DNA of 64,000 nucleotides from Paramacrobiotus metropolitanus (lineage: Eukaryota > Tardigrada > Eutardigrada > Parachela > Macrobiotidae). Each line of letters opens with the position of its first letter. Position 1 is the stretch's first letter. The stretch covers positions 540,002-604,001 of the forward strand of contig NW_026570335.1 in the NCBI RefSeq assembly GCF_019649055.1, given 5' to 3'. This document shows positions 57,930 through 64,000 of this stretch, piece by piece. A program made the position numbers and the translations under genes. A model generated the notes under the pieces. The model ran no database searches. It saw only the letters and a program-made list of their open reading frames with translations, and was not told the origin of the DNA.

Positions 57930-59834
57930 GGTCGTATCGATATCAATGTGAATGAACCCTCAACAAAAAATTAATATACTGAACAACAATAAACGATTAT
58001 AAACCCTTTGAATTTACTGCGCTGACGGCAGTAGTAATAGCGCTGGATATCAATTTCTAGAATTCGAAATACTGTAAGTACAATACTCTCAGGCTATTAA
58101 ACGTTTTAGCCGTGCAACTGCGGAGTGGTGCGTAGCGGTGCGGATTCGAAATTTCAAAATGACGATGACGGCTAATAAGTACTACAGATACGAGTGCAAA
58201 AACTACGGTACATTAAATTGTCAGTAGCGCAGGATGCGGTAATTTTCTTAACTTCCAGGAGATGCAGTTGCCTATTTAAACATGACAAATAATTTTCGCT
58301 GGCTTTCTGCACCTCGTGCTAAATTTTTTGAATATTTTATCTCGATAGTTAGCTTACATATTTAAATAGCTGGCAATAAATAAACAACATTTCAATGTAC
58401 TGTAAATACGCTGCATACCGGTAATTATATACAGAATAATTTTTTTTGCTAAAAAGAATTCATCCATTGCAGTTAGTATAAAAAAGGGTAATTGTTTACT
58501 GAAATTATGAATCGCTGCGGTAATGTACATGTGCGTTGGACGTACTCATAATTATCTTACAAACTGGAACCGTCAACAGGTTATTGATATTTCGCCCACG
58601 TTCTGTAAGAACAAGGATGTACAAGTGAAACCAACGGAGATGACGCAGACTTATCAGGTGTTGAATACCTGACGGTTTATTTGCAACAATGAAATTATGA
58701 CTTTATTACTGTAGCCCTGTTTCTACAGTTTGCGGGATTTACTTGAAGTATACTCGTATGTCTAAACTCTAAAGCAAATCGTCTGCCAAATAAGTATGCA
58801 GTACAAGCGCATCCTCCCACCGTCAAGCGCATCCTCCCACCGCCGTCAAGCAGTGATCAAGCAGCGGCGATTCAACTGCTATCAAATGAACCATTACCAT
58901 TACCAGTTTCCGGCTAGCACTGGAATTTTATGATGGACTTTTGGAGCGCTTACATAACGTTTGTGCGTACTGCATCGTCGTTTAAGTTTATGTTACACCA
59001 TGGTTCGCAAATTGTTAACTTACTGACATAGTACCAGTACATACTAGCAGTACTTACTAAAAAATGTGCGAAAAACCCAGTAAATGTTTTCGATATGAAG
59101 TTCTTAACAAGACTTCTGTACAGTAGCAGAAAATCAGTTCGATGCCTTCGCAATGCATTTTAACTAATGGTAAGAAACAAATACTTTCAAACATAATTGT
59201 GCGATTAGTTGTGTCACTTGTGTGTATTTCAAAGTCTCGTAACCTTAACTTACTATTTAGCCCACCGTATTCCTTCATGTAAAATGTTAGTATCAAACTT
59301 TCTTTGTTGCTCTTACGACTGTTGCAGATCATGTAAACAGTATAACGAACAAAAAGTTTCCAAAACCGGTTAAAATGTATTTAATAAGACTCCCTCGCAA
59401 AAGACAACATGAATAGTTAATGAAAGATAGCGATATTTTCGCTAGTCACAAACACTGGATTTACTCAAAATAAAACATCGAATAGCCATTTGCCGACCAA
59501 CTGTGCATTCTACGATACTTGTTTGAATCCCAGTCACATAGCGCATCAAACACCGTGCAGCCGTAAAAGTTGTAAATCTTTACCGGAAAGCGCATTATAG
59601 CGGCTGCCATAAACCATCCGCGGTGGCACCCACAAGGTTGGGCCACCAGGATCCCGGCTGGGCGCGGGAGCAGGCGTACCGTACAGTTTTCCGGGCAGGT
59701 TTCCTTCGCACCTCTCTGTAAATATAATTTTCGCGACGAGCGGTACCAGTTCCAGATACAGGACTGTCGCGCGCCGCTTCTCTTGTATAATTTGTAGCTG
59801 TTAAATTATCTGGTCGGTCGGCCGCGTAGCCGTC
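57930..59834. other. intergenic, nothing recognised
   Basis: AT-rich sequence with a short tandem repeat near 58808-58848 (AAGCGCATCCTCCCACCG twice). It should contain the divergent promoters of the BTB gene and the receptor-like gene. A minus-strand ORF at 59595-60023 is GC-rich but overlaps the receptor's first exon and has no domain. Confidence 0.45.
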
Positions 59835-59987
59835 ATGACCTTTTTCGCTCCCGCTCGTCGTATCGTACTCAGTGCGGCACTGGTCAGTGCGCATGTACTG
59901 ATTCTCGCTGTCGATTGGATAGACTTTTTCGTCAACGGTACCGCGGACTATCCAAGTGCCTGTGCGCGACTCAAGTATAATCCTGTC

Positions 59988-61781
59988 ACCGTGTCCAGAG
60001 AAGCTGTGCTGAATATTGCCCACACATACTTCCCGGAATACAGTGCATTCCTTCAGTCAGTATACGGATATCATTCGTCCCTGTTCCTAGAAGAATACAT
60101 TTTATCTTCTGAATCGGGTGTGCAGCAGGGAGATCCTTTGGGGCCTTTATTATTCTGCCTTGTCCTCCACATGTTAGTCATTACTTTAACCACTGAGCTG
60201 AATGCCTGGTTTCTGGATGACGGGACTTTAGGCGGTTCGCCTGCTAGCGTGTTGGACAATTTTGAGCGGATTGTAGCACAAGCAAATTCCATTGGGCTAG
60301 AAATTAACATCGCTAAGTGTGAACTTTTCGTATGTGGAGGATCGGAAAGCGCTCAACAAGAAGTGATTGCAGACTTCATTGTTAGACACCCTCAACTTCG
60401 CGTCTTATCAGACTCCACTTTCACACTGCTCGGAGCTCCCGTACTTGATGACGCTATCGGTCCAGCACTCACTGAAAAAGCTGCAACGCTAACCACAGTG
60501 TGCGAACGACTGCAACTCCTGCCACGTCATCATGCCTTGTACCTCCTGAAACACTGTCTTGGCGCGCCAAAAGTAATCTACATGCTGAGATGTTGCAACG
60601 CATGGAGGTATCCCCAGAAACTTTATGAAATTGATGAAAAGTTGCGGTTTTGTTTCCAGTCTTTGTGTAACGTCAAAACTACCCACGACGATTACCCTTG
60701 TTGGCGACAGGCTACTCTTCCCGTTTGTCGAGGCGGTATTGGCATACGTCGGTCGGAGGAATTAGCACTCCCAGCCTTTCTGGCTTCGATTCACTCCGTT
60801 ACCGATTTGATGTCTTTAATGCTTCCTGGCCATGCGGCTGTTGATCTTACAGATGCCCAGGACCTGTGGAAGAAGAACGCTTGTCTACCTGATCTGCCCG
60901 AAGCCAACTTCCGCAAGCAGCAGAAAGTATGGGATTTGCCACTGTGTAACGTATCCTTGTCTACGCTGCTGGAAGTTTACCGCAACGATGAAGTTAATAG
61001 AGCCCGCCTTCTTGCCCAGTCAAAACCAGAAGCCGGCATCTGGTTGAACGCATTGCCCTCGGCTCATATCGGCAATCTCTTGGACGACGACACTCTCAAA
61101 ATCTCAGTGGGCCTGCGTTTGGGAGTCGCGATATGCGAACCACACGATTGTTTAAAATGCCATAAGCATGTCGATAAATACGGCCACCACGGCCTGTCCT
61201 GTGCATTCTCTGCTGGTAGACACCCACGACATGGCGCTCTGAACAGTATCGTATGCCGTTCTTTCGTTTCAGCTGGGATCCCAGCTAAGTTGGAGCCTCG
61301 CGGCACGTCACATACTTCGGATCGACGCCCCCGATGGCTGCACAACCTTTGCTTGGCAGAGAGGGATGTGTCTTGCATGGGATGTCACTTGTGTGGACAC
61401 CGTCGCGCCTTCCCACGTTAAAGCTACAGCGGCTAACGCAGGCGCAGCTGCGTTGGAAGCGGAGGAAAAGAAGACGGGGCTGTATGCATACTTGGCCGGC
61501 AGGTATATTTTTGCTCCGATAGCGTTTGAAACAATGGGCCCTTGGGGACCGGCTGCTATCGCCATTATCAAAGAACTGGGCAGACGATTGGAGCAGCATA
61601 CAGGAGAAAAACGTTCCCATGAATATTTACGTCAAAGATTGTCGCTGGAGATTCAACGAGGAAATGCGGCCTCAGTTTTGGGCACAATGGAAGGAGCGGA
61701 AAAGTTTAATGAAGTTTTTATGTTGTAAAAACTGATGTTTTTTAATTATTGATTAAGATGTTGTACCACAGGTGAATAAAG
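59988..61781 (+). mobile_element. 5'-truncated non-LTR retrotransposon (RT 3' part)
   Basis: The insert is bounded by TAATCCTGTC at 59978-59987 and again at 61782-61791, a 10-bp target-site duplication. It starts inside a reverse-transcriptase domain and retains SSESGVQQGDPLGPLLFCL and the catalytic FLDDG. A long C-terminal region follows, with CLKCHKHVDKYGHHGLSC, GRHPRHGALN and AGIPAKLEPRG. A run of five C near 61329 shifts the frame by one; the reading continues in another frame (FAWQRGMCLAWDVTCVDTV to QRLSLEIQRGNAASVLGTM) to a stop at 61728. The tail ends in AATAAAG. The truncation is typical of target-primed reverse transcription. The copy is inactive. Confidence 0.85.
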
Positions 61782-62308
61782 TAATCCTGTCTTATTTGTC
61801 GTTACCACGACCTTCTCCGAGATGACCACGACAATCGCTTTGGCGCATTTGCTGGTGTTTCTTTACTTTTATGGGAAGCAGCGGTCACTGTACCGGATAT
61901 TACACTTTAATGCCGGTAGCGATCTCCCCTCCACCGTTCCACGTGGCCGTCACGGCGGGCGGAGGCTGCTGCTGGCGTTGGGTCCGACCGGCGTCCTGCT
62001 GGCCGTCATGCTGATGCTGGCCGTCCGGCCCGTCGTGGCCAATATCTACACTGCCACCACGGTGCGGTACGCTTATGTCACGCTACCCAAGGTGCTGATG
62101 GAGGCGTGGTATGCGGTGATGTTGGCCATGAACTCCGCCATCGTCACTGTCAGCTTTATCGCCATAACGACCATCGTCTGCAATTTCAACCGGGCCGCGC
62201 AAGAGATCCTCGATGGGCTGAACAGCTTGTCCCCGCGTCTTTCCCTCTTATCTGTCGCGGAATTATTACCTCTGGTCAGCCAGTTTGAAATGCAACTGGA
62301 AACATTAG

Positions 62309-62930
62309 GTAGGTAATTCGGTTCTCTGTGCGCTTCGAATAATTCGATTTTTTGTGTTCGGCATTGAAATAAAAAAAATTTGAAAAGGTTTAAAATTAAT
62401 TAAAAACTTATTTCAAAATATACTTGTTTATAATAAAATGATAATTCAATTCTTTTGAAAATGACAAATTGGTAAGCATGTTTTGAATAATACGAAATTA
62501 TTAACGATGAATTACGGAAGAAACTATTAATAAGAAATCCATAAATTAAATTTGTAAATCAACGATAATTATTGATTGAAAAATGATGAATCAATTCTTT
62601 TGAAGATGATAAATCGGTAAACACGTTTCGACTATTACGAAATTATTAATGATAAATTACAGCAGAAATTATTAAGGATAAATTAATCTGTATGGCTGAA
62701 AGAAAATCGATTCAGCGAAAACAAATGTATATAATGTATATATATATCTTGGTAGAGGTATTGCTTTAACGCCATATTTACCAGAAATTTGTCGTACAAA
62801 TATTATGAAAAACCATAAAATTAATGACCTTTGAAATCTCTGATTGCATGTTTTTGCTTCGATTTGAGTTACACTCCGAAACATTTCAACAACGCATTGA
62901 AACTGCTTTCTACTTGATCCCTTACGTTAG
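62309..62930. other. intron of the receptor-like gene
   Basis: AT-rich 622-bp intron between the donor GTAGGT and the acceptor ACGTTAG. It contains an imperfect internal duplication (a block with TTCTTTTGAA(A/G)ATGA and ACGAAATTATTAA.GAT at about 62449-62510 and about 62593-62655). No gene is seen. Confidence 0.5.
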
Positions 62931-63146
62931 GCGGCATCCATGAAGACATGGAGACATCGGTCGGACTGCCGTTGCTTCTGATCAGCGCGTCGACCTTCTA
63001 TTCACTAACCTCCGGTAGCCCAAATGATGGTGGAGACGGACACTCCGCGTCATCCATTATTTTGGGCCTATTTCGGTGCGCATAATTTATTGCACTTGAG
63101 CATGATGATTACCCTTATCGTACTGGTGGACCGAGCGACAAACAAG

Positions 63147-63553
63147 GTATTTTCCTGCCCATGAAGGTTAATTTTTTAGATCATACCTAATTGCCGTACG
63201 TCGGAATGAAGATGTAATCGAGTTCTGTCGTAGAAATCTCTAAATAATGCAGTGTAGGACTAAAAGTTTAAAACGAGCTCGAAGTTAGTGCCGGCGATTC
63301 TTGCGCACTGGCGCTTTTTTTGCACATTAACTGTTAATTTTTCAACCGCGAACCAATTGGCCAATTTTCATGATCAGCTATTTAAGATAAAAAGTGCGGT
63401 GTACATTTACATAATATTTGGTAATTTTTATTCATAATACTTTACGCTTGTTTGAAACGTTCGAACCGCGTGAAACCAAGAAATTGCTGATTAGTACCGT
63501 AATACGCTAACCCAGTTGTTACAATAAAAAAAATTATAAGAGCCACGCCCCTT
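63147..63553. other. downstream region without a recognised gene
   Basis: After the donor at 63147 I looked for the terminal transmembrane exon expected of a gustatory receptor and did not find it. It may be lost or lie beyond the window. Confidence 0.4.
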
Positions 63554-63796
63554 TCAGCAGCTGCCATCATCCTCGGCCCATCCCACGCCGCGATCATGAG
63601 AACCTGATCCATTATCGTAGGCCATGTGGCGGGCGGAGTTCAGGGTGGGACGGGGGTACTGATAGTAGGCCGGATGCGGTTGGTCGTACAGCCAATTGGC
63701 GTCATCTTCGCCGTAGTAATTGCCCATTACGCCTGCGTTATGGACAATAACTGTCACGCACACGGCTAATAATGCTGTCCACAGAAACCTAGTCAT
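63554..63796 (-). CDS. small secreted peptide precursor, 80 aa
   Basis: The ORF begins with a clear signal peptide (MTRFLWTALLAVCVTVIV, cleavage likely after VMG). A mature part rich in Tyr, Asp, Asn and Pro follows (NYYGEDDANWLYDQPHP, YYQYPRP), ending ..EDDGSC and a TGA stop. There is a single cysteine at the very end. It could be a small matrix or cuticle-type protein, a peptide precursor, or the first exon of a larger gene. I recognise no family. Confidence 0.55.
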   Translation of the reverse strand: MTRFLWTALLAVCVTVIVHNAGVMGNYYGEDDANWLYDQPHPAYYQYPRPTLNSARHMAYDNGSGSHDRGVGWAEDDGSC

Positions 63797-64000
63797 GGCT
63801 TATAATGTCTAGTGATACCGATAAATGACAGAACGTCACTGCCAACACTGAAACACTGAAATCGTGGAACACTGGAAATTATTGACCTTTACAATCTCTT
63901 ATCGTACAGCGCGTGCGCTACAAGTCTGACTGCAAGAATGATTATGATTTTATCGTAATTCGAGTTTCAACACACTAACAGCAAAATCAAAAAAAAAAAA
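63797..64000. other. window end, no gene seen
   Basis: This should hold the 5' UTR and promoter of the small secreted ORF. The window finishes in an A run. Confidence 0.4.

Larger units (their letters stand above)
59835..63146 (+). pseudogene. gustatory-receptor-like multi-pass membrane protein, interrupted by a retrotransposon
   Basis: Before the insertion the exon reads without a break from 59835 (MTFFAPARRIVLSAALVSAH) across the target site (LKYNPV) to 61792 onward (LFVVTTTFSEMTTTIALAHL) and on to a GTAGGT donor at 62309. A second exon, 62931-63146, follows in phase. Hydrophobic segments suggest six membrane passes: near ALVSAHVLILAVDW, the join region to LLVFLYFYG, LLLALGPTGVLLAVMLML, LAMNSAIVTVSFIAITTIV, VGLPLLLISASTFYSLTS and LLHLSMMITLIVLVD. 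A cytoplasmic loop (FNRAAQEILDGLNSLSPRL) precedes the fifth. This layout resembles invertebrate gustatory receptors, but the final TYxxxxxQF exon is not seen here. A +1 shift at about 63013 (TCCGGTAGCC) also breaks exon two. I infer a disrupted allele or pseudogene; the family call is moderate. Confidence 0.6.

Noticed and set aside
59595-60023. 142-aa minus-strand ORF antisense to the receptor-like first exon
   Set aside because: It crosses the retrotransposon insertion point, has no domain, and its right part is antisense to sequence acquired by insertion.
1-64000. CRISPR arrays, rRNA genes, bacterial operons
   Set aside because: No regularly spaced repeats or rRNA core sequences. The gene structure is eukaryotic throughout.

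Overview
The window is nuclear DNA from an intron-rich invertebrate animal. Short GC-rich exons sit in AT-rich introns with GT-AG splice sites, and an extracellular-matrix papilin gene, an astacin protease, a BTB-BACK-PHR gene and a gustatory-receptor-like membrane protein all point to a protostome. An ecdysozoan such as an arthropod or tardigrade fits, but the sequence alone does not name the species.

The dominant feature is a papilin locus in several copies. A long papilin gene runs rightward (coding exons 15981-37146). Its domain order is TSP1, ADAMTS cysteine-rich and spacer region, six more TSP1 repeats, five papilin cassettes, seven Kunitz domains, an antistasin-like domain, WAP, a Pro-rich linker, three Ig domains and PLAC. 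I could join 28 exons in phase to give about 1885 residues, apart from one 4-bp tandem duplication (21951-21958) that breaks the frame. To its left, on the opposite strand and head to head with it, positions 351-9769 hold a decayed copy of the spacer-to-cassette part, and 11150-13018 hold scraps of the Kunitz-6, Kunitz-7 and antistasin exons. This inverted tract contains scrambled, fused exons. To the right of the main gene, 44716-51133 hold a forward copy of the 3' half only (Kunitz-5 to PLAC).

The 3' half-copy lies directly downstream of an astacin metalloprotease (42261-44379) whose last exon ends at a strong GTAAGT donor. The phase matches a new acceptor at the exact left edge of the papilin duplication. 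The sequence therefore predicts a chimeric secreted protein: astacin protease, three Kunitz domains, antistasin-like, WAP, linker, Ig and PLAC. This is the most interesting candidate in the window.

Further right, 52140-57929 (minus) is a complete eight-exon BTB-BACK-PHR gene (592 residues). At 59835-63146 (plus) a gustatory-receptor-like multi-pass protein is interrupted inside an exon by a 5'-truncated non-LTR retrotransposon (59988-61781) flanked by a 10-bp target-site duplication. A small secreted-peptide ORF lies at 63554-63796 (minus).

Mobile DNA is frequent. Two Tc1/mariner-like elements with TA duplications lie in papilin introns (17649-18574, 25325-26439). A long fold-back hairpin lies in another intron (about 22395-22990). 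A terminal-inverted-repeat element with a 187-aa ORF (about 40282-41691) carries a Harbinger-like MITE nested in one arm, and a decayed retroelement-like remnant lies near 38821-39700. I saw no rRNA genes, no convincing tRNA genes and no CRISPR arrays.
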